From assembly GCA_024398935.1 (NCBI GenBank), contig JAKSIH010000026.1:1-40297 (forward strand): a stretch of DNA of 40,297 nt, written 5' to 3'. The translations under genes were made by a program, and so were the position numbers. This document shows positions 7,328 to 16,218 of the stretch, one piece after another (position 1 is the stretch's first letter; every line of letters begins with the position of its first letter). The DNA comes from Fibrobacter sp. (lineage in GTDB: Bacteria; Fibrobacterota; Fibrobacteria; Fibrobacterales; Fibrobacteraceae). The notes under the pieces were generated by a model. That model had not been told where the DNA came from. It did no database searches and was given only the letters and a program-made list of their open reading frames with translations.

Positions 7328-8212
7328 TTACTTGCCAGAGGAATCCGCCGGAACAACCTGCAGGGAATCACCTGCCGATTCTTTCGGGTCCCCTTCGCTT
7401 TCCGGGACAGACGGCGCCATAGCTTCATCGGTCTTCTGTTTTTCCTCGGGCTTCTTATGCTTCAGCAAATAGAAATAGGCCTGCTGGAAGGTAATTTTCT
7501 CGTTGACAAGATCATCAATGGTTGTCTTGATCACCTGATAAATTTCATTGGTTTCCTGATCCGTAATCAGGGCCCGGTAGCCTAGGATACGATAGATCTT
7601 TCCATAGAAACTGGTCCGGAACTTTTTGAACCTGGGCTGCGCCACATCGTTGAGGGCAGTTTCAAGGGCAAGTTCCGTCTGCATGGTATCCAGTTCAAAA
7701 ATGCGGTGAATCACACGAACATGGGGAGGAATCGTCGTATCGGGACTATCCAGGAAGGGTCGCATCACATCGGCGGCAGCCTTCTTATCGGGATAGGCGC
7801 CATTGGCCAACCGAAGGGCAAAGCCTAAAGCCATGCGCCAGTCCTCAGGGTAAATCCGGAGCGCCTTACGCATCAGGCGGTAGTCCGTCGTATCGGGAGA
7901 ATCATCCGGGGTGAGAGAACCTACAAAGTAGTAGGGCGTATAGAAAAGGGAGTCCAGAGTTGTGGAAATCTCAGCTACATTGGCAAGGTACTTGTATTCC
8001 TTTCCCGTAAAGTAGCTGTTGCCCAGTTCCGTAAGTCCCATAATCCAGAACAGGCCCGCAACGGAGGAATTGTTCCCAAGGGCCATGTACTGGACCGCCG
8101 ACGCCTTGGGCAGAAAGGCTTCGTCATAGTCGGTATCCGGCAAAGGCGCCATGCAGCGGAAAGCCGCTACAATCAGGGCCACTGCCAGGGCAATCGTTAC
8201 CAGATACCTCAT
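7328..8212 (-). CDS. Membrane-anchored helical-repeat protein of unknown function
   Basis: 294 residues. One N-terminal hydrophobic segment (YLVTIALAVALIVAAF) acts as signal or anchor. The following region has FLPKASAVQYMALGNNSSVAGLFWIMGLTELG cut into segments such as AVQYMALGNNSSVAGLFWI, then KYKYLAN-like and YRLMRKALRIYPEDWRMALG repeats. This arrangement recalls a family seen in myxobacteria, where an envelope protein has a similar LG-S-ADL-W motif followed by TPR-like helices; that is recognition, not proof. The C-terminus is a charged, Pro/Ser-rich disordered tail. It lies 13 nt after pyrF and is the last gene before the shared terminator, so it is probably the distal cistron of the isoprenoid/pyrF operon. 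Confidence 0.6.
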   Translation of the reverse strand: MRYLVTIALAVALIVAAFRCMAPLPDTDYDEAFLPKASAVQYMALGNNSSVAGLFWIMGLTELGNSYFTGKEYKYLANVAEISTTLDSLFYTPYYFVGSLTPDDSPDTTDYRLMRKALRIYPEDWRMALGFALRLANGAYPDKKAAADVMRPFLDSPDTTIPPHVRVIHRIFELDTMQTELALETALNDVAQPRFKKFRTSFYGKIYRILGYRALITDQETNEIYQVIKTTIDDLVNEKITFQQAYFYLLKHKKPEEKQKTDEAMAPSVPESEGDPKESAGDSLQVVPADSSGK

Positions 8213-8225
8213 GAGTCTATCCTAC

Positions 8226-9119
8226 CTAGATCTGGCAAGCTTCAGCCAGGCGTTCCAGGGCATCAACGCATTCGCTTGCAAAGTTCTCGGGCTTGCCGCT
8301 ACGCTGGTAGGCAAAGTTAAGACCGCTGGAGCTGTTCAGCACATGGAACTTGCGCTTGCCGCCGCCGTTCTTGATGGCGGTAAGCACGGTCTTCGCGTCA
8401 CCACCCTGACCGCCGGGCACGCCGGGAATGGACACGCCAGGAATCAGGAAGGGAATTTCATGCTGGTGGGCTACGCAGTAGGCGGTAATCTTTTCCAGTT
8501 CTTCAGGATGGGTTGCGCCCACCACTGCACCGAAAAAGCCCTTGTCGCCATCCCATTCGAAAATCTTGTCGGCAACAGAGTAGAAAGCTTCGTTCACATC
8601 GCGGGGGTCGTCGCTACCGATCACAGGCATGTCCTGGAAATCGTGGGCGCCCTTGTTGGAGGTGCGAAGCAGCACATAGGCACCGTTCTCGGAATTCTCG
8701 CGAACAAAGGGATTCACGGAGTCGGAACCCATCCAGGGAGAAACCGTAACCACGTCAGCCTTGTACACATCAAATGCAGCAGTTGCATAAGCCGCGCTGG
8801 ACTTACCAATGTCACCACGCTTGGCATCGAGAATCACGGGGATACCTGCGCTCCTGTAGTCCGCAATGAGCTGCTGCAAGGTAAGCATTGCCTGTACGCT
8901 AACGCATTCGTAGTAGGCACTGTTGGGCTTAACAACTGCAGGCTGCACATTACGCTTGAGGCAGCATTCGAGAATTTCGGAATAGAAGCGCTTGATCTTG
9001 TCCTCGGCAGAACCGGCGGAAATGCAGGGATCAATCAGCTTCATTACCGGGTCCATGCCCATGCAGACCGGATTGCCGCACTTGGCAACGCGCTGTTCTA
9101 GACGTTCATGAAAGTTCAT
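8226..9119 (-). CDS. pyrF: Orotidine 5'-phosphate decarboxylase, type 2
   Basis: 297 residues, in the size range of the longer type 2 class. It performs the last step of UMP synthesis, decarboxylating OMP in the cytosol. Visible landmarks are the N-terminal CMGMDPVMKLIDP, the catalytic block VILDAKRGDIGKSSAAYA (with the Asp-Lys-Asp set in DAKRGD), VTVSPWMGSD, VVGATHPEEL and the phosphate-binding end FLIPGVSIPGVPGGQGGD. The start ATG has GAGG upstream. It is the only pyrimidine gene in the window, lying between a tRNA/rRNA methyltransferase-like gene and a helical-repeat protein, so the grouping looks like growth-linked housekeeping. Confidence 0.95.
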   Translation of the reverse strand: MNFHERLEQRVAKCGNPVCMGMDPVMKLIDPCISAGSAEDKIKRFYSEILECCLKRNVQPAVVKPNSAYYECVSVQAMLTLQQLIADYRSAGIPVILDAKRGDIGKSSAAYATAAFDVYKADVVTVSPWMGSDSVNPFVRENSENGAYVLLRTSNKGAHDFQDMPVIGSDDPRDVNEAFYSVADKIFEWDGDKGFFGAVVGATHPEELEKITAYCVAHQHEIPFLIPGVSIPGVPGGQGGDAKTVLTAIKNGGGKRKFHVLNSSSGLNFAYQRSGKPENFASECVDALERLAEACQI

Positions 9120-9154
9120 TATTAAACCTCGACTTTTCGAAATGGCGTCCGAAA

Positions 9155-10447
9155 TTACTTCAGTTCGTCCTGAATCAGGGCTGCTTCATAGGAAAGGATA
9201 CCGTGGGCCACCGCTACATTCAAGGATTCCAGGTCGCTACTCATGGGAATCTTGACCGTTTCATCAGCCAGTTCAATGAAGTAGGGATTAGTACCAGCAC
9301 CTTCGTTACCCACCAGGAAAGCCATCTTGCGGAGCTTATGCTGGGGAATCTCCCGAAGGGACTGCTTGCCGTGAAGGTCTGTCGCAATAATGGTGTAGCC
9401 CTTGCTGCGGAGGAAATTAATCTGGTCGATCAAGTCCACGTCAAATTCGAAAGGCACGCGGAGGAAGGTTCCCGAGGAACCGCGGACGACCTTGGGATTG
9501 AAGGGGCTTACGGTTCCGCGACCGAGAATCATGCCACCGGAGCTAAAGCCAAGGCTGGTGCGGAAAAGTGTACCCAGGTTACCCGGATCCTGCACGGCAT
9601 CCACAAGGGTCAGGATGCTGCGGCTGGAATCATAGACGGGCTTCTTGCTTGCAATGCGGGCAACGGCAAAAATGCCCTGGGAAGTCACAGTGGAGGACAG
9701 CTGCTTCATCTGGGCTTCCGTCAGGATGTTCACGCGGATTTCCGCTTCGTTGATGGATTCCATCAGGCCTTCATCCTCAAAGCCTTCAACAGCATAGACT
9801 CCCAGAACCAGTTCACGGTGATGGGTAACAAGTTCCTGAACCACATGGACACCTTCACCCAGGAAACGGCCTTCGCGTTCACGGCCCTTCTCGGTAGTGA
9901 GAGCAAGAAGCTTCTTGAACCAGGGCGGATTGGAAGCGGTATCTTCGGCAGCTTCCACCTGGGCAACGCGTGCTTCCAGTGCGGTTTCGTCCAGAACTTC
10001 CTCTACGCTTTCGGACTGCAATTCTTCGGGACGCTGGCGATAGACAGGAGCACCTGCCTGGGCAAATTCACGGCGGGGACGACGATCGCCACCACGGAAA
10101 GGACGGTCACCGAAATTGCGGGGGCGACGTTCGCGGTTAAAGGGACGATCACCACGTTCTTCGCGGTTAAAGCCCTCTCCTTCACGACGTTCACCATCGC
10201 GATCGCTACGGAAAGGACGGTCATCACGACGGCCTGCACGCTCACCGAAAGGCTTGCGGTCACCGCGGAAGGGGCGGTCGCCAAAAGGTTTGCGATCGCC
10301 AAAGGACTTGCGATCCCCAAAAGATCTGCGTTCACCGCGATTTTCATCACTGCGGGGGTTACGGCGATCGGTTGCTTCGCTAACGCCGAACTTACGGCTC
10401 AAGGTAGACTTTACTGTGCGCTTTTCGCTATTGTTTTCTTCGCTCAT
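9155..10447 (-). CDS. TrmH/SpoU family RNA 2'-O-methyltransferase with long Arg/Gly/Asp-rich N-terminal tail
   Basis: 430 residues, far longer than the ~250 of simple TrmH-family enzymes. Residues ~20-150 are low-complexity and built from repeats such as GDRKPFGDRPFRGDRKPFG, rich in Arg, Gly, Asp and Phe. A substrate-binding domain follows near 170-265 (KKLLALTTEKGREREGRFLGEG). The SPOUT catalytic domain comes last: TLVDAVQDPGNLGTLFRTS, then FLVGNEGAGTN and IPMSSDLESLNVAVAHGI, the three classic motifs that build the knotted AdoMet site. It probably methylates a ribose in 23S rRNA (RlmB-like), but the target cannot be read from sequence. It lies between dxs (10 nt upstream) and pyrF (35 nt downstream). 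Confidence 0.88.
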   Translation of the reverse strand: MSEENNSEKRTVKSTLSRKFGVSEATDRRNPRSDENRGERRSFGDRKSFGDRKPFGDRPFRGDRKPFGERAGRRDDRPFRSDRDGERREGEGFNREERGDRPFNRERRPRNFGDRPFRGGDRRPRREFAQAGAPVYRQRPEELQSESVEEVLDETALEARVAQVEAAEDTASNPPWFKKLLALTTEKGREREGRFLGEGVHVVQELVTHHRELVLGVYAVEGFEDEGLMESINEAEIRVNILTEAQMKQLSSTVTSQGIFAVARIASKKPVYDSSRSILTLVDAVQDPGNLGTLFRTSLGFSSGGMILGRGTVSPFNPKVVRGSSGTFLRVPFEFDVDLIDQINFLRSKGYTIIATDLHGKQSLREIPQHKLRKMAFLVGNEGAGTNPYFIELADETVKIPMSSDLESLNVAVAHGILSYEAALIQDELK

Positions 10448-10457
10448 AATTTTTCCA

Positions 10458-12329
10458 TTATTGGATTTTATCTAAGATCTGTTGTGCGACGGATTCTCCG
10501 TCAATTTTCAAAAGTTTGTAGAGTGCAGGAATCTCTCCCTGTTCTACAAATTCATCAGGAAGTCCGAAGCGGATCAAGCGTTTGTCCGTAATTCCGAAAT
10601 CCAGCAGCATTTCACCGATTGCCGAACCAAAGCCTCCCACCAGGGTGTTGTCCTCAAGAGTCACGATAACCTTATGACCTTCAAAGAGGGACCGATAGCA
10701 TTCCGGATCCAGGGGCTTGATAAGACGGGCATCCACAAGGGTGGGGTCGTAGCCCTTCTCGCAAAGGACCTCTACCGTCTTCTTCAGTTCGTTTGTCATG
10801 AATCCTGCGCCAAGAAGCAGGATATCCTTTCCCTGTCTCAAGACCTTCGGCAACTTGGCGTCGAAGGAACCCGAAGGTTCTTCCATCTTTTCGGCAAGGG
10901 CAGTCCCGCGGGGATAGCGGATGGCAACAGGCCCTTCCATATCGATAGAAGCCTGGATCATATCCCGCAGTTCGTTTTCATTGGACGGAGCCATGATGGT
11001 AAGTCCCGGCACCGTTCTCAAGAAAGACAAGTCAAAGGCACCATGATGGGTCGGACCATCGGCGCCCACAAGGCCAGCCCGGTCAAGCACCATCACCACA
11101 TGCAGGTTCTGAAGCGCGATGTCGTGCAGGATCTGGTCATAAGCACGCTGCATGAAAGAGGAGTAAATGGCGACAACTGGAACTATACCATCGCAGGCAA
11201 GGCCCGCTGCAAAGGTAAGAGCGTGCTCCTCGGCGATGCCCACGTCTACAACCCGGTTAGGCAGTTCCTTTGCCACGATATCCAGGCCACAGCCCGTAGG
11301 CATGGCAGCAGTAATGCCAAGAATGCGCTTATCCTTCCTTGCAATCTCCAGCAGCGTATTTCCGAAAACCGACGTGAGGGAGGGATTCGGGCGACCCGGA
11401 GCCAGGGGCAAGCCGCTTTCCGGATCAAAGGGACCGCAACCGTGATACTTGGTCGGATTTGCGACGGCGGCATCCATACCGCGTCCCTTTTCCGTAAGGA
11501 TATGAATCAGGCAGGGACCCGGCTGGTCCTTTACCCGCTTCAGAAGCAGGATCAGTTCCTTGATGTCATGACCATCCACTGGACCGAAATAGCGGACACC
11601 CAGGTCCTCAAAGAATCGGCCCGGCTTTACGGCAGTCTTCGCGGCTCTTTCGGCCTGCTGGAACAGGTCCCTAAAGCGCGTACCCAGCACACCCGGCAGG
11701 CGATCCATGAGGCGGTCAAGATCCGTACGCATCTTGTTGTAGACCGGATCGGAGATGACACGGTTCAGATACTTACTGAACCCGCCCACATTGGGTGCAA
11801 TGCTCATCTTGTTATCGTTCAGGATGATGGTCATGTTCTGCTTGGCAAGCCCCGCATTGTTCAGGGCCTCATAAGCCATACCGCCAGTCATAGACCCGTC
11901 ACCGATAACGGCAACAACATCATTGGACCTGCCCTGAAGGTTACGGGCAACGGCAAAGCCCAAGGCTGCAGAAATAGATGTCGTCGCGTGGCCAGCGCCA
12001 AAACAGTCATAGACACTTTCGTGTCTCTTCAGGAAGCCGGAAATTCCTCCCTGCTGGCGGAGGGTGTTAAAAGACTCGAAACGCCCCGTCAGAAGCTTAT
12101 GCACATAGGCCTGGTGACCCACGTCCCAGACAATCTTGTCCTCGGGAGTATTGTACACATAGTGAAGGGCTAGAGTCAGTTCCACCACACCAAGGCTAGA
12201 CGCCAGGTGACCGCCGTGTTTAGACACTTGACCGATAATGGTCTTACGAATCTGCGACGCCAGGGCATAAAGCTCTTCCAAAGTACAATGCTTTATGTCC
12301 TGGGGGGACTTGATATCTTTAAGGTCCAT
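10458..12329 (-). CDS. dxs: 1-deoxy-D-xylulose-5-phosphate synthase
   Basis: 623 residues, full length. It condenses pyruvate and glyceraldehyde 3-phosphate using thiamine diphosphate, opening the MEP route to isoprenoids in the cytosol. Visible motifs: WDVGHQAYVHKLLTGR, the ThDP/Mg site VIGDGSMTGGMAYEALNNAG ending in NDN, the catalytic Glu in VGIAEEHALTFAAGLA, and DRAGLVGADGPTHHGAFD. The C-terminal transketolase domain is complete (LLLGAGFMT ... LEDNTLVGGFG). Its ATG overlaps the ispA stop by one base (TAATG), so the two isoprenoid genes are translationally coupled. Confidence 0.97.
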   Translation of the reverse strand: MDLKDIKSPQDIKHCTLEELYALASQIRKTIIGQVSKHGGHLASSLGVVELTLALHYVYNTPEDKIVWDVGHQAYVHKLLTGRFESFNTLRQQGGISGFLKRHESVYDCFGAGHATTSISAALGFAVARNLQGRSNDVVAVIGDGSMTGGMAYEALNNAGLAKQNMTIILNDNKMSIAPNVGGFSKYLNRVISDPVYNKMRTDLDRLMDRLPGVLGTRFRDLFQQAERAAKTAVKPGRFFEDLGVRYFGPVDGHDIKELILLLKRVKDQPGPCLIHILTEKGRGMDAAVANPTKYHGCGPFDPESGLPLAPGRPNPSLTSVFGNTLLEIARKDKRILGITAAMPTGCGLDIVAKELPNRVVDVGIAEEHALTFAAGLACDGIVPVVAIYSSFMQRAYDQILHDIALQNLHVVMVLDRAGLVGADGPTHHGAFDLSFLRTVPGLTIMAPSNENELRDMIQASIDMEGPVAIRYPRGTALAEKMEEPSGSFDAKLPKVLRQGKDILLLGAGFMTNELKKTVEVLCEKGYDPTLVDARLIKPLDPECYRSLFEGHKVIVTLEDNTLVGGFGSAIGEMLLDFGITDKRLIRFGLPDEFVEQGEIPALYKLLKIDGESVAQQILDKIQ

Positions 12330-13216
12330 TATTTAACCCTGGTAATGATAAATGCTGCGACAGAACGGAGAATCTTGGTATCACATTTCAGGGAATCCAG
12401 CGCATGGAGAGATTCTTCGTACAATTCATAAGCTCTTTCACGGGACTTGTCCAGACCCACAAGAGCCGGATAGGTGGCCTTGCCCTTTTCCACATCGGAA
12501 CCGACATCCTTGCCCAGTTCCTCGGTGGTGGAGACAATATCCAGAATGTCATCCACAATCTGGAAGGCAAGCCCGATGGAGCGGCCATAGTTACGGATGG
12601 TCTTTACATCTTCCTCGGAAGCATTTGCAAGACGGGCACCCACTTCCAGAGAAGCTTCGATCAGGGCGGCAGTCTTGTGATAGTGGATGTAGTCCACCAG
12701 TTCCAGGTCCACCGCCTTGCCTTCACTTTCGATGTCAATCATTTCGCCACCGATCATGCCATAGGTACCAAGCAGATGGGCGAGAATTTCGATAGCCTTG
12801 GCATTGCCGGTCTTGCCCATCAGTTCAAAGGCAAGGATACAGAGGGCATCCCCTGCCATAACGGCGGTAGCCTCGCCGAACTGCTTATGGGAAGTCGGCT
12901 TCCCTCGACGGAAGTCGTCGTTGTCAATGCAGGGCAGGTCATCGTGGATCAGGGAGAAGGTATGGAGCATTTCCAACGCACTCATGGCGTAGTCCACGGA
13001 GTTTCCCTTTCCGTTAAACATGTCAAATGCGGCACGGACAAGAGCCGGGCGCAGACGCTTGCCACCGGCAAACATGGAATAGCGCATCGCCTCGTGAAGA
13101 CGGTTGGGCCGATCCGTTACCGGGGGGAGAAATTCATCAAACTTTGCTTCCGCTTCCTTGGAGATGCGGGACAGATAATCTAGGGCAAGAGCCGCTTCTT
13201 TTTCAAGAGTTTCCAT
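12329..13216 (-). CDS. ispA: Farnesyl/geranyl diphosphate synthase (short-chain trans-prenyltransferase)
   Basis: 295 residues, the typical length. It elongates DMAPP with IPP units. The first Asp-rich motif is in HTFSLIHDDLPCIDNDDFRRGK and the second in LAFQIVDDILD. Also seen are FAGGKRLRPALV and GGEMIDIESEGK. The Met just before the first motif region and the two-residue insertion in DDLPCID are typical of bacterial type II enzymes making C15 or C20 products. It is the first gene of the ispA-dxs-methyltransferase-pyrF run. A small TTGC/GCAA hairpin lies in the 46-nt gap upstream; no clear ribosome site precedes the ATG. Confidence 0.93.
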   Translation of the reverse strand: METLEKEAALALDYLSRISKEAEAKFDEFLPPVTDRPNRLHEAMRYSMFAGGKRLRPALVRAAFDMFNGKGNSVDYAMSALEMLHTFSLIHDDLPCIDNDDFRRGKPTSHKQFGEATAVMAGDALCILAFELMGKTGNAKAIEILAHLLGTYGMIGGEMIDIESEGKAVDLELVDYIHYHKTAALIEASLEVGARLANASEEDVKTIRNYGRSIGLAFQIVDDILDIVSTTEELGKDVGSDVEKGKATYPALVGLDKSRERAYELYEESLHALDSLKCDTKILRSVAAFIITRVK

Positions 13217-13262
13217 ACTTGCCCAAAGATACTTAAATTGCAGGCGGCAATAAAGGGGAAGA

Positions 13263-14951
13263 CTAGAAAAGAACCCCGTAAAGCTTCACATCGTCAATGT
13301 AGAAGTCCTTACCTGCACTGGGGAAGATATGGATCTGCCTTACCCGATTTTTCACATTGTTCCAGGTATCTTCACAGGCCCTGATTTCCATGCTGTTATA
13401 GCACAGGTCGGAAGGCTTGAATACATAACGCTTCCAGGCTGTATCCAGGGGAACCCAGGCCGACGCGGCCTTGGATGCCTTGCTGTAATTTTCCCAGTTT
13501 TCCAGGGCGAGACGAATCTTTCCCGTTCCCTTGGCGAAGAACGCAATGGAATCCATGGCAGAGAAGTTTCTCTCCTCGTCCATCCCCGTACCCACCAGGA
13601 CCCAGGCATAAGGGTCACTGGCGACGATATACTTTCCATGGAACACCTGGGAATTGCGGACTTCATCGAATTCCAGGTGATTCTCCATCAGGTGGGTGTT
13701 ATCCGTCTTGCCGTTCGCAAACAGGTAGGTAGACCCCTTCCAGAGGGTATCCACACTCAGGTACCAGAGGGAATCCTGCTCCTCGAAATCGTAAAGAAGC
13801 TTTTCGGGAGACAGGAAACCGGCTCCTTCACGGAGAGTCCTTACATTCCAATCCACAAAGGGCTTTCCACCATCGGCATGCACAAAGTACAGTTCCAGGT
13901 CCTTACCCGCAGGGACTGCAGGCAACACATAGGCCCCCTGGTCATCGGTCTTTACCAGGACATCAAGGCCATAGGCGCCAACCCAGGCAAAATCCTCCCC
14001 GGTCTTCAGGGTAACCTTACTGGAAACGGACGAGGAAACATCCAGCTTCAGGGTGTCGATTTCAGACAAATGATCGGCATCATAAACTTCGGAGAAGGAG
14101 TAGATTCCGGCGACGACCGTCAGGCGGAAACTGCCGGATTCGGGCCATTCCATGGAGAACTGGCCATCGGCATCTGCACGGATATCCGCTTTTACCAGAC
14201 TGTTGTGCAGGGAGATTTCATCGGCGACATGGTCGCTTGCGCGCAGGGCGATCGCTGCATAGGAAGCGGGAACCCCATCAGCCGTCACCACCTGGACTTT
14301 CTTCACCGAGTCAACGGGAACCTCTACGGAATCCCTGTCGGGCTTTACCGTATCTGCAGGGGTCTTATAGCTTTCGTAGACAAATTCCGTCGGCGCAAAG
14401 AACACGTTCCTGTTCTCCAGCACGCTGTCCATGGCGTCATTCACAAAATACAGCTGCAGCGAATCATTTGCTGGCAGGGACGGAATGACAAACACTCCGT
14501 TCATGTCGGTAGGAACCAGGATGTCTGTCCCCAGGACTCCCACCCAGACATTGTCCGCCCCCCGAGGAATATCCACTTCACCCTGCATCACTGCAGTGGG
14601 AACCAATTCCACCGTTTCAAGGGAGTTTCCACTTTCCGCATCGACCACCGTGGTAAAGGCGTCCCCCTTGTAGGATACCACAAGGCGGAAAGACCCTTCC
14701 TTGGGAATCTTCAGCTTAAATTCACCCTTGTCGTCGGCGTAGGCATCGGTAAAGATACCGTCGGCTTCGGTACCGGCAGGAAGAACCTTATGGTCCACAT
14801 CGCGAAGGGAAATCCTTGCGAAAGGAACGGACGCACCGTCCTTTTCAACACGTCCATTGGTAGTAATACTGCCGGGACCGCCCGCCACATTCGTGTCCGA
14901 GCACCCGACAAAGGCGGCTGCTAGAGGCAAAAGAAAAAGAAATTTTCTCAT
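13263..14951 (-). CDS. Lipoprotein with two tandem carboxypeptidase-regulatory-like repeats and a C-terminal CBM-like domain
   Basis: 562 residues. A lipoprotein signal (FLFLLPLAAAFVGC, lipid Cys near residue 17) precedes two homologous ~160-residue units. Each has a 'DxxGxFxxxxPxxGSFRL' strand pair (DDKGEFKLKIPKEGSFRL; ADGQFSMEWPESGSFRL), then a 'WVGxxGxDxLVxTDxxGxxVxPxxPAxxxLxLYFV' block, so the region arose by internal duplication. The C-terminal ~165 residues (YDFEEQDSLW, YAWVLVGTGMDEERNFSAMD, VRQIHIFPSAGKDFYIDDVKL) look like a galactose-binding/CBM11-type beta-sandwich. The start has GGAGG. It overlaps the TIGR02147 gene by 4 nt (ATGA). Likely a surface polysaccharide-binding lipoprotein; the ligand is unknown. 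Confidence 0.7.
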   Translation of the reverse strand: MRKFLFLLPLAAAFVGCSDTNVAGGPGSITTNGRVEKDGASVPFARISLRDVDHKVLPAGTEADGIFTDAYADDKGEFKLKIPKEGSFRLVVSYKGDAFTTVVDAESGNSLETVELVPTAVMQGEVDIPRGADNVWVGVLGTDILVPTDMNGVFVIPSLPANDSLQLYFVNDAMDSVLENRNVFFAPTEFVYESYKTPADTVKPDRDSVEVPVDSVKKVQVVTADGVPASYAAIALRASDHVADEISLHNSLVKADIRADADGQFSMEWPESGSFRLTVVAGIYSFSEVYDADHLSEIDTLKLDVSSSVSSKVTLKTGEDFAWVGAYGLDVLVKTDDQGAYVLPAVPAGKDLELYFVHADGGKPFVDWNVRTLREGAGFLSPEKLLYDFEEQDSLWYLSVDTLWKGSTYLFANGKTDNTHLMENHLEFDEVRNSQVFHGKYIVASDPYAWVLVGTGMDEERNFSAMDSIAFFAKGTGKIRLALENWENYSKASKAASAWVPLDTAWKRYVFKPSDLCYNSMEIRACEDTWNNVKNRVRQIHIFPSAGKDFYIDDVKLYGVLF

Positions 14952-15784
14952 TTTTTCTCCTCCTGTAGCGGCTTCACAAAAGCCAGCGGGAATAGTTGAA
15001 TATTGAGCTGGAACACCGTGTTATCTCCTGTACCGTCCTGAGATAAACGTAGTAAATCCGAGCGGAACTCGTTGATCTTTTCGCGGATCAGCTGGATGTC
15101 ATCCATGTTGAAAGTCATGGTAACCGTGCTGATGTCGCGGAGATGAGGCGCATGGCGTTCCAGGGACTCCCCAGCCAAGGCGATAGTATCCTGCTGGAAC
15201 TGACGGACAGCGGCAGAACGCCAGTTTCCGCCGGTGCTCACAAAGGTATCGTTCACCTTCCAGAAGCCGTCCCGATCCTCGGAAATCATGTTCAGTTCAT
15301 GAAGCAGCTGGACGGCGGCACGGGCCTCCTCCTCGGTAATCTGGGGAGTACAGCATTCTGCCAATCCCAGATAGTCATCCTTGAACTTGCAGATACCGAT
15401 AATGGAACGAATGGCATTGTAATACCAGTGACGGTAGAACTCCAGCTCCTTCTTGGCAAGGAGCTTCAGGGATACGCCCTTCAGGGCCTGCATCCGCTCG
15501 TAGTGCTGCAAGGCCTCGGCATCCGTCTTTGCACGACCGAAGTAGACCATTTCGGTCCAGTAGGCGGTTTCCTTTTCGTCCAGTTCAAAAAAATCCGCCG
15601 CGGGCTGGATCAGCGTTGTAGACAAATGAATCTTGCCTTGGGAAATCCGGAGAAGGTTACCCGGATCGGCACCCATCTTCATGGCCATATAACGCCAGGA
15701 AATCACAGTCTTGCGCTGCTTAAAGTCATCAAAGGCATCTCTCAACCATTCACGGTAATCGGTATATTCAAAAATCGGCTTCAT
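14948..15784 (-). CDS. TIGR02147-family (Fibrobacter paralogous) putative regulator
   Basis: 278 residues. The N-terminus MKPIFEYTDYREWLRDAFDD with ISWRYMAMKMGADPGNLLRI, then SQGKIHLS, is the characteristic opening of TIGR02147/DUF4423 proteins, where a helix-turn-helix-like segment precedes a long helical domain. Later landmarks are FFELDEKETAYWTEMVYFGRA, EFYRHWYYNAIRSIIGI and the C-terminal VTMTFNMDDIQLIREKINEF. Members are abundant as paralogues in Fibrobacter and are thought to be transcription regulators, though targets are mostly unproven. It overlaps the next lipoprotein gene by 4 nt, so each TIGR02147 copy may be paired with a dedicated lipoprotein. The ribosome site is weak. Confidence 0.85.
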   Translation of the reverse strand: MKPIFEYTDYREWLRDAFDDFKQRKTVISWRYMAMKMGADPGNLLRISQGKIHLSTTLIQPAADFFELDEKETAYWTEMVYFGRAKTDAEALQHYERMQALKGVSLKLLAKKELEFYRHWYYNAIRSIIGICKFKDDYLGLAECCTPQITEEEARAAVQLLHELNMISEDRDGFWKVNDTFVSTGGNWRSAAVRQFQQDTIALAGESLERHAPHLRDISTVTMTFNMDDIQLIREKINEFRSDLLRLSQDGTGDNTVFQLNIQLFPLAFVKPLQEEKK

Positions 15785-15830
15785 ACCAAGAAAGATAAAT
15801 CAGTCAGACATCAAATCCTACAGCCGCAGG

Positions 15831-16217
15831 TCAATCTCCGTTGTGGAACTTTACAACAATATTTAAGTCGGAATCACAGGTCGCGGACCATCTGCACTCG
15901 GGGCGGCTTACAAGGGCTTGATCCTCGCAAATTCCTGCAAATTGAAGAGTTTCGCCATTTTCAGCGGATTTTCCGTAATACACGCGGTATTCCAGCTCTT
16001 CTACAGGAGAAGCCTGCACGGGAGACTCTCCCATTAGGCGCCCCGTGAGCCGAATCACACAGTTGTCCCTGTTGGGCAGGTCCTCCTCGGCCTGTCCTTC
16101 TACGACAAACCAGTGCAGCTGCAACGGGCGAAATTCCACCTGGAGTTCCTTCCTGGCACACCCAGCAAGGAGAAGTGCCGCAAGTAAAGGAAACAGGACC
16201 GAAGGGCCAAGTCGCAT
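15831..16217 (-). CDS. Small lipoprotein of unknown function
   Basis: 128 residues from the ATG at 16217, which comes one base after the stop of the diguanylate cyclase gene; a GTG three codons upstream is an alternative. A lipoprotein signal (MRLGPSVLFPLLAALLLAGC) puts the lipidated Cys at residue 20. The remainder is beta-rich (LQLHWFVVEGQAEED, CVIRLTGRLMGES, EYRVYYGKS) with four more Cys residues that could form two disulfides. No family is recognised. Tight packing between the cyclase and the TIGR02147 gene suggests a role in the same signalling group. Confidence 0.6.
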   Translation of the reverse strand: MRLGPSVLFPLLAALLLAGCARKELQVEFRPLQLHWFVVEGQAEEDLPNRDNCVIRLTGRLMGESPVQASPVEELEYRVYYGKSAENGETLQFAGICEDQALVSRPECRWSATCDSDLNIVVKFHNGD

Positions 16218-16218
16218 G

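Noticed and set aside
10088..10381. Short tandem repeats suggestive of a CRISPR array.
   Set aside because: The repeats stay in frame, vary in sequence and length, and encode a GDRKPF-type protein tail; there are no unique spacers and no cas genes.
9203..10591. Long plus-strand open reading (462 residues) opposite the methyltransferase gene.
   Set aside because: The opposite strand has clear catalytic motifs; codon bias keeps stops out of the antisense frame. The same applies to long antisense readings opposite dxs (10482-12173), the lipoprotein (13329-14924), the cyclase (16045-17514), lepB (26059-27471) and purA (37610-38947).
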